In this document: in pieces, positions 6,048 through 12,993 of the stretch
How positions within the stretch are numbered: the stretch's first letter is position 1
Layout: each line of letters opens with the position of its first letter
IMG/VR virus record: IMGVR_UViG_3300031565_000241
Location: 1 to 30,252 of that record
From: a virus
Strand: one strand, 5' to 3'
Length of the DNA: 30,252 nucleotides
Position numbers and translations under genes: made by a program
The notes under the pieces: model-generated
Told to the model about the DNA's origin: nothing
Seen by the model: only the letters and a program-made list of their open reading frames with translations
Databases searched by the model: none

Positions 6048-6392
6048 ATGAGCATAATCACACGGATAGGAAACCGTATCGAGAATCCGGATAAACTGGA
6101 TACTAATCCCTGGAGCGATTCGCCGGAAGCACTTTTATGCGATTACAAGGCAGAAGGCCAAAAGATGAGTATACGGTGTCCTCATTGTCTTGAGTTTGTT
6201 GAACTAGCAAAAGGAAATAAGTGTTCTTGTGGAAGAGCCGTTGTGATAAAGCGGCATGGTAATTGGTGGGTTCAATTTTTGGACGAATCCAAACATCCCC
6301 AAAAGGATGTTACGCTGATAAGGACGAGTAAATGGAGAATGTTTTTCGCCCGGTTGAAAATCTGGTTAATTACCCGGAGGAACAAGATATGA
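6048..6392 (+). CDS. Zinc-ribbon protein of the moron cassette
   Basis: 114 residues from ATG 6048, seven bases after AGGAGGT; a TTG two codons earlier is possible. CPHC at about residues 44-47 and CSCG at about 58-61 form a four-cysteine zinc ribbon in the middle. The C-terminus is basic and aromatic (WRMFFARLKIWLITRRNKI), an amphipathic helix that could touch a membrane or nucleic acid. The stop overlaps the start of the lipoprotein gene as ATGA, so the two are co-translated. Not recognised as a named family. Codon and base use are AT-rich compared with the structural genes. Confidence 0.6.
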   Translation: MSIITRIGNRIENPDKLDTNPWSDSPEALLCDYKAEGQKMSIRCPHCLEFVELAKGNKCSCGRAVVIKRHGNWWVQFLDESKHPQKDVTLIRTSKWRMFFARLKIWLITRRNKI

Positions 6393-6769
6393 ATAGAATA
6401 GCGATTCTGATCATCTTAGTTAGTATATTGTCTGGGTGCATCACCGCAGATTTTATCCGTCTTGACTCAGAGATCAGGGCAGAGACAAATCCAGAACAAA
6501 TAGAAGTATTAGTGGAAGATCCAGAACGGCCTTATAAAGTGATTGCCATGATTGAAGTTTCAGACGAAGGCTGGGATTTTTATCTTGAGGAATTAAAAGA
6601 TAGAATGGTTATAGAAACGGCAGCCTTGGGAGGCGATGCTGTAATAATCGGGATTGAATCGAGAGATTCAGGTACAATCTTCACTCCGATGGGCGCCGGT
6701 GGTTTTATTGGCACGAACCTTAAAGAGAAAAGGATCTTAGGCAAAGTAATCGTTTATACGAAAAACTAG
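6389..6769 (+). CDS. Phage-encoded lipoprotein
   Basis: 126 residues from ATG 6389, with GGAGG eight bases upstream and an ATGA overlap with the gene before. The first 16 residues are a lipoprotein signal ending in the lipobox LSGC (MNRIAILIILVSILSGC), so the mature protein should be lipidated at C16. The rest is a small alpha/beta domain, with KVIAMIEVSDEG and an AALGGDAVIIGIESRDSG segment similar in style to YbjQ- or RcsF-like periplasmic lipoproteins. Phage lipoproteins often block superinfection or change host serum resistance. That role is an inference from class and cassette context. Its stop codon forms a CTAG with the stop of the converging minus-strand gene. Confidence 0.7.
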   Translation: MNRIAILIILVSILSGCITADFIRLDSEIRAETNPEQIEVLVEDPERPYKVIAMIEVSDEGWDFYLEELKDRMVIETAALGGDAVIIGIESRDSGTIFTPMGAGGFIGTNLKEKRILGKVIVYTKN

Positions 6770-7299
6770 TCAGCCAGCCTGCCGATCCCGTACCCCGCAG
6801 CTCCGGCCGCGGCAACCGCCAGGATCACGTAGATCGCCGTTTTAATCTTCTGTCGGCGGATCTCTTTCTGAGCCGTCTCCGCTATCTCCTGACAGGTTTT
6901 CTCCAAATCCTCGTATTTCTTTAAGTCCTCTTGTTGCTTCTTCACCGATTCGTCGATTGAGCTCTTCAGACCGGAGATTTCCTGCTTCAATTCCGTCGAA
7001 TCGGTCTGTAAGTTCTCTAAATCGCTGCTCATTCCGGCGAGCTCGCTCTGTAAGTCGTTCGCTTTCTGCCTGTACTCGGCCAGCGAGATCTTCTGCAGTC
7101 TCAGCTCTTCGGCCAGCTGCTTCGAGTAGGCCAATATTGTAAGATAACGCTCTTCGGTAGATCGAACTATCGCGGTCGTACTGTTCGCGTAACTCAACGA
7201 TGGTAGCAGAAGCAGGGCGATACACAAAGTAAAGCACAGCACCCGCACCGACCAGAAGGCCGATCGCAAAGGCAACCAGAATCCATTTTGCTTTGACAT
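6766..7299 (-). CDS. Coiled-coil protein with signal sequence and C-terminal TM, overlapping frame (spanin candidate)
   Basis: 177 residues from ATG 7299, five bases after GGAGG. N-terminal signal-like stretch (VLCFTLCIALLLLPSLSYA, about residues 20-38, likely type I cleavage after SYA), then a long coiled coil (about 48-145) with many L, E, K and Q heptads. A C-terminal membrane span follows (AIYVILAVAAAGAAGYGIG, about 155-173). There is no lipobox. It overlaps all of the 153-residue frame in the +1 frame and extends 76 bases further. Both frames read like genuine proteins. A spanin or periplasm-spanning lysis role is inferred from position after the endolysin genes. Its stop is in a CTAG shared with the convergent lipoprotein gene. 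Confidence 0.65.
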   Translation of the reverse strand: MSKQNGFWLPLRSAFWSVRVLCFTLCIALLLLPSLSYANSTTAIVRSTEERYLTILAYSKQLAEELRLQKISLAEYRQKANDLQSELAGMSSDLENLQTDSTELKQEISGLKSSIDESVKKQQEDLKKYEDLEKTCQEIAETAQKEIRRQKIKTAIYVILAVAAAGAAGYGIGRLAD

Positions 7300-7303
7300 T
7301 CAT
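6842..7303 (-). CDS. Rz-like inner-membrane spanin candidate, overlapping frame
   Basis: 153 residues from ATG 7303, which overlaps the upstream stop as ATGA, the usual coupling in this phage. Short basic start MNVKAKW, one membrane span at about residues 7-28, then a long charged helix rich in E, R, A and L (about 35-135). This is the Rz (i-spanin) layout: anchored in the inner membrane with a periplasmic coiled coil. It shares 458 bases with a second, equally plausible frame starting four bases later. The high arginine content could partly reflect constraint from that other frame. It could be a shadow of it, but start coupling and the TM anchor argue that it is real. Confidence 0.65.
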   Translation of the reverse strand: MNVKAKWILVAFAIGLLVGAGAVLYFVYRPASATIVELREQYDRDSSIYRRALSYNIGLLEAAGRRAETAEDLAGRVQAESERLTERARRNEQRFRELTDRFDGIEAGNLRSEELNRRIGEEATRGLKEIRGFGENLSGDSGDGSERDPPTED

Positions 7304-7824
7304 GCCTCCACCTTCTCTAACAACTTACTTTTACGAATATCACCGGGCACCGTATACTCCTCACTTTGCCTCGGTAAAAGATCCCAATTGGCACCTTTAT
7401 ATGCCTCATCCCAAACGATGCTACATACGTCACCAAAGAACGCTGCACTGAACGGAACCCACCCTATCTTCTCCCAAAATCCGCGCGTCGGATAAACAAT
7501 CGCCAGTACCAGAAACTTTCCGAAGTTATACGGCCGTCGTTTGTTAACGCTATCAATGAAGTAGCGCAGTATCGCTAATTTTTCCCCTGGAGTGAGTTCT
7601 CTGATTGGCTGCCAATACTCATCCGCTTCCCGTGCGCCGATACTGATGTAGATACCGCTTTTAAACCAGATCCCCGACCACCAGACCGAAGAAGTAAAGG
7701 TGAATCCCTGGATATAACCAGAGACGTGTGCATAAGGCATTCCGGTGAAATACGCTATGGCTCTGCTTATAAAACCCTTGCCTGATCTATACAATAAAAT
7801 TGTTCCATCTCGTAATTCTTTCAT
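7300..7824 (-). CDS. YiiX/NlpC-P60-like papain-fold hydrolase
   Basis: 174 residues; ATG 7824 overlaps the holin-candidate stop as ATGA. An RDGTILLYRSG start and PYAHVSGYI with H33 are followed, about 100 residues later, by GDVCSIVWDEAYK with C134. A VPGDI segment lies near the end. This histidine-before-cysteine order fits the permuted papain-like YiiX group, known to act as amidases or peptidases on cell wall or lipid substrates. A stretch at about 103-130 is hydrophobic. Placed in the lysis region beside an M23 peptidase, a second wall-cleaving enzyme or an ejection-linked hydrolase is likely. Function is inferred from the family; substrate is unknown. Confidence 0.7.
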   Translation of the reverse strand: MKELRDGTILLYRSGKGFISRAIAYFTGMPYAHVSGYIQGFTFTSSVWWSGIWFKSGIYISIGAREADEYWQPIRELTPGEKLAILRYFIDSVNKRRPYNFGKFLVLAIVYPTRGFWEKIGWVPFSAAFFGDVCSIVWDEAYKGANWDLLPRQSEEYTVPGDIRKSKLLEKVEA

Positions 7825-8042
7825 TTCGTTTCCTCACTATTTAACTTCGATACCTTGATATCTCTTGCCCCTTCCACTCCCACTACGCCGGCGATTATAG
7901 CCAGGCACGGCGCGGCAACCATCGACAGTAACAGTGGCGCATTTGGCTCTTTGATGTACCTGCAGAAAGCGACGACGGATAATAGGCAAAGTACCGCACA
8001 GAAGATAGCAAAGGCGAATTTCCTTCCCAATTTTCGTTTCAT
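7821..8042 (-). CDS. Two-TM small membrane protein, holin candidate
   Basis: 73 residues from ATG 8042, which overlaps the M23 peptidase stop as ATGA, with GGGAAGG just upstream. Very basic start (MKRKLGRK), TM1 at about 9-28, a short loop (RYIKEPNAP), TM2 at about 35-56, then a charged end (RDIKVSKLNSEETK). This fits a class II holin: two spans with both ends in the cytoplasm. A longer frame to 8246 lies over the peptidase gene and is rejected. Small size, topology and location between two cell-wall hydrolases support a holin. There is no family motif to prove it. Confidence 0.6.
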   Translation of the reverse strand: MKRKLGRKFAFAIFCAVLCLLSVVAFCRYIKEPNAPLLLSMVAAPCLAIIAGVVGVEGARDIKVSKLNSEETK

Positions 8043-8662
8043 CCTTCCCTCTCCCCCGCCTTGTCCAGTTGTTTCTGCAGTTCTATCGGCCAGATCTCCG
8101 CTGGATCGTCTCGCTTCTCCCATCGCAGCCATTCCCGTCGATAGTGTAGCTCCAGATGGATATGCGCCCCGGTAGAATAGCCGGCGTTGCCGCTGGATCC
8201 GATGCGGTCTCCCGCTTCCACATAATCCGGATCTTTCATGTTCCACAGACTCACTATGCTGCCGTTCTTGTCCGTCTCCTCCTTGATCTGGCAGGAGGAG
8301 TGCTCCCCGAACAGGTCGTCGAGAATGCTTTGAGCCCAGATGTGGGCGAATACATAGGTCAGTCCACTATCTCCCTCGAGGATCAGCAGGCCGCCGAATG
8401 TATCGTAAAAATAGTTGGAGAAGGCGAACCACTTCTGATCGTCCCAAAATAGATTGTGCGTCTGACTGTTTGAGCGGAACTGGACCAAGCGGTACACCTT
8501 GCCCCGCTCGGAGGCCATCATCGGCGTACCCTCGGGTACCGCGAGGTCCCAGGCGCCGTGAACGTGGGTCTTTTTCTCCGGAGGTGCGTTGATCGGCCGC
8601 ATTTCCCCGAAATCAGAAGTCAGTTTCCAATCGATCTGTATGGGAAATAATTTATCTTCCAT
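8039..8662 (-). CDS. M23-family metalloendopeptidase (endolysin)
   Basis: 207 residues from ATG 8662, after GGGAGGGGAACT. LytM/M23 zinc site visible: H35 and D39 in HGAWDLAVPEGTP, H107 in YVFAH, and HIH at 167-169 within GAHIHLELHY. GDRIGSSGNAGYSTGAHIHL is the conserved closing piece. The family cuts peptide cross-links in peptidoglycan. There is no signal peptide, so release would depend on the holin candidate encoded next to it. An insert (about residues 60-140) between the two halves of the core is larger than in minimal M23 domains. Confident family call. Confidence 0.9.
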   Translation of the reverse strand: MEDKLFPIQIDWKLTSDFGEMRPINAPPEKKTHVHGAWDLAVPEGTPMMASERGKVYRLVQFRSNSQTHNLFWDDQKWFAFSNYFYDTFGGLLILEGDSGLTYVFAHIWAQSILDDLFGEHSSCQIKEETDKNGSIVSLWNMKDPDYVEAGDRIGSSGNAGYSTGAHIHLELHYRREWLRWEKRDDPAEIWPIELQKQLDKAGEREG

Positions 8663-8685
8663 AGTTCCCCTCCCAGTTCGCTATG

Positions 8686-8964
8686 TCACAGAAAAATGAT
8701 AAGCGCTCCTATTCCTGCGAATATCACCGAAATGATGCCCATGGTGAGCATGAGCTCGCCCCTGGTCACGTAGCGAGTCTGGGCTTTCTGCAGCTGCCGG
8801 ATATCCTCAAGGACTCCGCCACCGTTACCCATCACGCCCTCAAGCCACTTGACGGTTCCATACGTCTTGACCAACAGATCGCGGTCGGAGAGCTTCTGCG
8901 CCTCCTTCTGGGCCTCTTCAAGAAACTTCTGGATTGATAGTTTTTGGATCTCTTCCGGTTTCAT
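8686..8964 (-). CDS. XhlA-like membrane protein of the lysis region
   Basis: 92 residues from ATG 8964, with GGAG nine bases upstream. The first 65 residues are charged helices; the last 22 form one membrane span (LMLTMGIISVIFAGIGALII). This soluble-helix-plus-C-terminal-span layout is that of XhlA, which acts with a holin in Bacillus prophage lysis. The start lies 47 bases inside the previous gene in another frame. XhlA identity is based on layout only. It could also be a generic tail-anchored protein. Confidence 0.6.
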   Translation of the reverse strand: MKPEEIQKLSIQKFLEEAQKEAQKLSDRDLLVKTYGTVKWLEGVMGNGGGVLEDIRQLQKAQTRYVTRGELMLTMGIISVIFAGIGALIIFL

Positions 8965-9355
8965 TCTTTATCTCCACCTCTATCTGCTTCGCCCTGTCGC
9001 ACAGTTCTTGCACCAGGGCTTCGGGGTTGTCTTTGTTCTGCAGGATGATGTCGGGCAGCTCGGCTACAAGTTGTCTCTTGACCGCCGCCTTTCGTTCTTT
9101 CTCTAGTTCTTCGGTAGTCGGTTGAATCGGCTTTTGCTCAATGATATATCGATCATCCATGTGATCTGTTTCAGAGTCATAGTCTGGATTCTCTCGTATC
9201 GTCCACTGAAGTTTCCCATACTCATTCACAAGATTCTTTGCAAAAGGCTTTGTGAATTCATAAAACTCTTTTGGTCCTTCTTTTGTAGAAATAAGTTGGG
9301 ATTGAACGATATAATTTTTTCCGTTTATTGTTTTAATGTCATATCTTACTCGCAT
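8918..9355 (-). CDS. Hypothetical protein after the fibre gene
   Basis: 145 residues; ATG 9355 overlaps the fibre stop as TGATG. The N-terminal half is beta-rich (MRVRYDIKTINGKNYIVQ, then aromatic and acidic), and the C-terminal half (about 80-135) is a charged helix, rich in E, K and Q. Not a recognised family. Its position next to the fibre fits a fibre chaperone or assembly protein, as in many phages. That is only inferred. The composition is AT-richer than the fibre's N-terminal part. Confidence 0.65.
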   Translation of the reverse strand: MRVRYDIKTINGKNYIVQSQLISTKEGPKEFYEFTKPFAKNLVNEYGKLQWTIRENPDYDSETDHMDDRYIIEQKPIQPTTEELEKERKAAVKRQLVAELPDIILQNKDNPEALVQELCDRAKQIEVEIKNETGRDPKTINPEVS

Positions 9356-12300
9356 CAGATTGCTCCTCCTAGCTGAGTAATTGTAAGAATCTCGTCAGTA
9401 GAGGCTCCGGGTACTGAAAAATAGTACTCAATCTTATCGTCATCTCCGATAGGACACTCCATCATAATCACGTCCGACATCAAGGTTAAGTGTGCCGCAC
9501 CGGTAAGTGCCTGACTACTCCATCCCGGTGTATTGCTAGTAGTGCCTTTGTCCCAAGAAGTTCCTTTAGGACGGAAATATATCGCCATGAAGGGATAATT
9601 CTGAGCAACGGCGGACCAGCTCATATGTATTTTAAACAAACCCAATCGCATGTTATCGTTACCAGTGTTTAAACAAGTAATCTCTGTCCAACTATCCAGT
9701 GTTGGAGAGGTTGTATTCAGTAATATATACGTGCCTAGATCCTGAAACCAATGCCGATGCCCGCAATAACGATTACCGACCAGAACCGGCGCATCAGCTA
9801 TATCGTGGATACACTTTCCCGCAGCATCCAGCGCCTTCATCCCATCACGGTTGGAGATCAGGATTTGCCTATTCCGCCAGTCGGTGATGTTCAGCTCTGC
9901 GTTGTGTAGCCGGATGCCGTTGCGGTCGATCCGCACCTGGCGGTCAAAGCTCGCCACCTCGCTCAAAGAGTACCAGGGTCGCCTGGTGTTGTAGTGCCGG
10001 TCCATCTGCTCTTCGGTCAGCAGGACGTTAGGGAGGATCATTAGGTCACTCAGGAAAGCATCGGCTTCCCATCTCCCGGCCTCTTGCCCAATAGATAGAG
10101 TAGGAAATGAACTACTTTTAGCGTCGGGAGCTGCTCCGAAACCTGTACTTTCTCCTATAGTGTCGGCGTAGACTTTTAATCGTGAACCATTTGCATCTTG
10201 GCTCGAAAGGTCTACCGAAGCAGCAACAAAAATCTCTTGATTTATATCATCATTCGCCGTTCCATCATCAAAAGTTTGAGATGCAAGTCCTCTAGCAACC
10301 CCACCATCTATCCAATAAAGTTTGATTAGATCATTATCGCTATCGTAATAGATCATAAATCTATGCGTAGCATCAATGATCCATTCTATAAAGCGATGAA
10401 AATTAGTTGAAGTGTATTTGAACCACGGCCTCACCCAGAAACAAATCGAGAACTTCTCGGGCATCTCAAAGGGATAGTTGAGAATCCCGTCCTTTGCCCG
10501 CTCTGTCGGGGTGTAGGGAGTTGGGTGGGCTATGTCTTCTACCATCACGGCGGTGACGTAGATGTGATCAAGGTTGGCTTCGGTGGTGTCCGGGTAGATG
10601 TGTATCTCAACATCGTTGGCTATGACAACAGCCGCGGCCGTTGCCGCCACCCAGACCTTCTTGTCTGTAATCCATACATACTCGAGGTTGGTCGCCCCGT
10701 CTGCGACTGCTATAGTTTTTGTGCTCCAGGTTATCGTGATGGTCCCGCGAGTCGCCACGCCGCGCTCGGTCAGGTCGATAACCGTGACATCTGACAAGCC
10801 ATGCATGAAGATCGCCTGAAAAGACGGTGTGGCTGTAGTTACTTCCACGTCCTTGTAGGTGAAGGCAGGGTTGGCGTCGGTGATCAGGAGCTTCGTGAAC
10901 CGCTTACCATTGATGTAGTAGTCCGAGAGGGAAGGCGTGATGTTCGCATTCTCGTCCAGCCAGCTCGCGTCGGTCAGGTCTTCGGGGAAATCTACCAGGT
11001 TCTTGGTCTTCTGGAAGATCCCGATCGCGCCCTGCTTGGAAACGGGCTTGTATCGAGCCAAGGAGTAGTCTTCAAGGGTGAGATCGAATAGTGAAGTCAG
11101 ATCAGCAGTAACCCGGTCTATGTCGGTTTCATCGGCAAGAGTACCGAGAGCAGCCCCATCCCAGGTCCAGAACTTAGCGTATTCGATGAGGGAGTCGGCA
11201 TGGTTTGCCGCAAGCTCATGGCCGATAGAAAGAGTTGTTAAAGTAGCTGAATATGCGTCAGGAGCACCACCCCAGTCGTTATCTTCTGCTTGTTTTACGC
11301 CAGCTACAATAGCAAAGAAAGCGTTATTCCCTAGCTGTGTTGAAAGATCAATCTGTCCGTAGAGGATAATCTCCGAATTGACATCGTTAGGGGCGCTGTC
11401 GTCAAATACTTGTGTATAGAGATAACGTGTTGTACCAGCAACATCATTCTTCCACCAACAACAAAACTTATCACTTCCCGATATATAATAGAGAATAAAA
11501 CGGTGATTTACATCTACATGCCACTCCGCTATTCGATGACCTATGGCTGTATCATAAGCAAACCACGGCCTGATCTTCACCTTAAAAGCAAACTTCTCCG
11601 GCATCGTCACCGCGTAGTTAGGAGAAACAGCAGGTCTTACTCCTGTTGGATATCGATATTGATCTATGTAGGGAGTTGGATAAGGGAGATCTTCGAGTTG
11701 AACAGCGGTCCAGTAGGTGTATTCACCATCTGTCGCATTCGGGCTACCATATAGATAAATACGTATATCATTACCTGCCGCAGCGAGAGTTCCTATCCAC
11801 TGAATCTCAACAGTTTCAGAGTCAATCCAAGTATAATTATGTAGCGTCCCGCCGCCACCCGGTGCACCAGGAGCATTAGGATAGTTATCGAAATCAATAG
11901 GTAAAGTAAAAATGTTTGCCGCACCATCGATATCGTATATCCTTATATAGGCAACATTCCCAACTGAACTACCCTTGCGGCAAATAACGGAACCGGCAAT
12001 TCCTGCTTGAGTAAAAGCCGCCGTATAGACTTGCTGGACGTAATCCGCCGCTGCGCCTGTATTTCCGATCTTGGTCAGCCGTTTTCCATCAACATATTGA
12101 TTGGTCAAAACTTGTGTGGGTGCTCCTACAGGAGTCCAATCAGCAGTAGTAAGATCTTCAGGACTCTTTATCAAGTTCTTAGCGGTCTGAAAAAGCGCCT
12201 CACTCTGGCCGATCATTCTCGGCGAGTGAAACCCCCGGAACTCCCGCAGGACCTCGTCTATCGCAGTGGGCGGTGCGTACACCACCTCCTTCCCAGCCGC

Positions 12301-12993
12301 CGGGATGGTTCCACGCGATCCCACACAGTCGGGCTGGGACAGGTCGAAGATCTCTGCGGCAGGTGCAGCAGGATCGGCGTCTTCGTATACCGAGTACCCA
12401 CCTTCTTCTGCACCAAAGGCCATCTCCCTGGCCGTGAGTTCGCCAACTATCATTTTTGTTGCCGCAATACTACGGGCTGCGATGTCCCCAGTCTCGATCA
12501 GAGAAGTGGTTGCGTTGGCCACGTCACTCCACGCCCCCTCGACACCCAGGATTGTGACCTGGCGCACACGGTAGTACAGCCTTATAGCAATGGGATTTTC
12601 CGCGGTTCCCCCGAACGGGATGGGAAAATGAGGGATGAAATTGTCCGGGGTGCTGGTCCACTGATTAATCGTGCCCTGCCAGCCCGTTCCGTCGAGTTTC
12701 AGGGAATACCAGTTGGTCTGGTCGGCAGACACCTGGATCTCGTAGTGGTCGAAATTCGCGAGGTTGTACTGCCGGTCCCAGTGAACGACGATACCCTTAT
12801 ACACCCCGTCACAGTGTGTGATGGTGAGTTGCACCGGAGTCGTTGTGCCAGAGACAAGTTTGGTGATAGCCATGACGATGTTTGCTATGCTCGGTCCGAT
12901 GAGCCAACCTGTAACCTCGACATCGCCACTGAACTTGTGATAGCCGGCTGAGGGAATGCGCTTGTTGAGATCTCGCCGCAGGCGCCTGCTCAT
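9355..12993 (-). CDS. Tail fibre with FN3-like and two LamG-like units
   Basis: 1212 residues; ATG 12993 overlaps the giant gene's stop as ATGA. Residues 1-45 are a basic virion-anchor candidate. About 52-165 resemble an FN3 domain (HYEIQVSADQTNWYSLKL, then RLYYRVRQVTILGVEGAWSD). A DIAARSIAATKMIVGELTA segment follows, of the type seen in phage host-specificity proteins. About 270-660 and 661-1005 are two related units. Each starts KNL..PEDLT..W and contains a LamG/concanavalin-like part beginning MPEKF....RPWF (about 462 and 841). The last 200 residues form a distinct end domain. Role: binding the host surface, inferred. No C-type lectin variable region or target repeat for a diversity-generating element is seen. 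Confidence 0.8.
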   Translation of the reverse strand: MSRRLRRDLNKRIPSAGYHKFSGDVEVTGWLIGPSIANIVMAITKLVSGTTTPVQLTITHCDGVYKGIVVHWDRQYNLANFDHYEIQVSADQTNWYSLKLDGTGWQGTINQWTSTPDNFIPHFPIPFGGTAENPIAIRLYYRVRQVTILGVEGAWSDVANATTSLIETGDIAARSIAATKMIVGELTAREMAFGAEEGGYSVYEDADPAAPAAEIFDLSQPDCVGSRGTIPAAGKEVVYAPPTAIDEVLREFRGFHSPRMIGQSEALFQTAKNLIKSPEDLTTADWTPVGAPTQVLTNQYVDGKRLTKIGNTGAAADYVQQVYTAAFTQAGIAGSVICRKGSSVGNVAYIRIYDIDGAANIFTLPIDFDNYPNAPGAPGGGGTLHNYTWIDSETVEIQWIGTLAAAGNDIRIYLYGSPNATDGEYTYWTAVQLEDLPYPTPYIDQYRYPTGVRPAVSPNYAVTMPEKFAFKVKIRPWFAYDTAIGHRIAEWHVDVNHRFILYYISGSDKFCCWWKNDVAGTTRYLYTQVFDDSAPNDVNSEIILYGQIDLSTQLGNNAFFAIVAGVKQAEDNDWGGAPDAYSATLTTLSIGHELAANHADSLIEYAKFWTWDGAALGTLADETDIDRVTADLTSLFDLTLEDYSLARYKPVSKQGAIGIFQKTKNLVDFPEDLTDASWLDENANITPSLSDYYINGKRFTKLLITDANPAFTYKDVEVTTATPSFQAIFMHGLSDVTVIDLTERGVATRGTITITWSTKTIAVADGATNLEYVWITDKKVWVAATAAAVVIANDVEIHIYPDTTEANLDHIYVTAVMVEDIAHPTPYTPTERAKDGILNYPFEMPEKFSICFWVRPWFKYTSTNFHRFIEWIIDATHRFMIYYDSDNDLIKLYWIDGGVARGLASQTFDDGTANDDINQEIFVAASVDLSSQDANGSRLKVYADTIGESTGFGAAPDAKSSSFPTLSIGQEAGRWEADAFLSDLMILPNVLLTEEQMDRHYNTRRPWYSLSEVASFDRQVRIDRNGIRLHNAELNITDWRNRQILISNRDGMKALDAAGKCIHDIADAPVLVGNRYCGHRHWFQDLGTYILLNTTSPTLDSWTEITCLNTGNDNMRLGLFKIHMSWSAVAQNYPFMAIYFRPKGTSWDKGTTSNTPGWSSQALTGAAHLTLMSDVIMMECPIGDDDKIEYYFSVPGASTDEILTITQLGGAI
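9990..12185 (-). repeat. Internal duplication in the fibre gene (two units of about 1.1 kb)
   Basis: The protein units at about residues 270-660 and 661-1005 share an ordered series of motifs. These are KNL..PEDLT, the Y.NGKR.TK segment, a Y..AVQ/MVEDI.HPTPY segment, MPEKF....RPWF, HR..EW..D..HRF..YY, Q.FDD..ND..E, G.APDA.S....TLSIG, and a closing LSIG-plus-helix. The DNA copies have drifted widely, so the duplication is old. Confidence 0.75.

Noticed and set aside
7821-8246. 141-codon frame for the membrane protein
   Set aside because: The first 68 residues lie over the M23 peptidase gene. The ATG at 8042 has the ribosome site and ATGA coupling.
12007-12951. Plus-strand frame of 314 codons
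   Set aside because: Antisense to the fibre gene, with no motif and no ribosome site; a shadow frame.
9355-12993. Diversity-generating retroelement target (as in BPP-1)
   Set aside because: No reverse transcriptase gene, no template repeat and no C-type lectin end were seen in the window.
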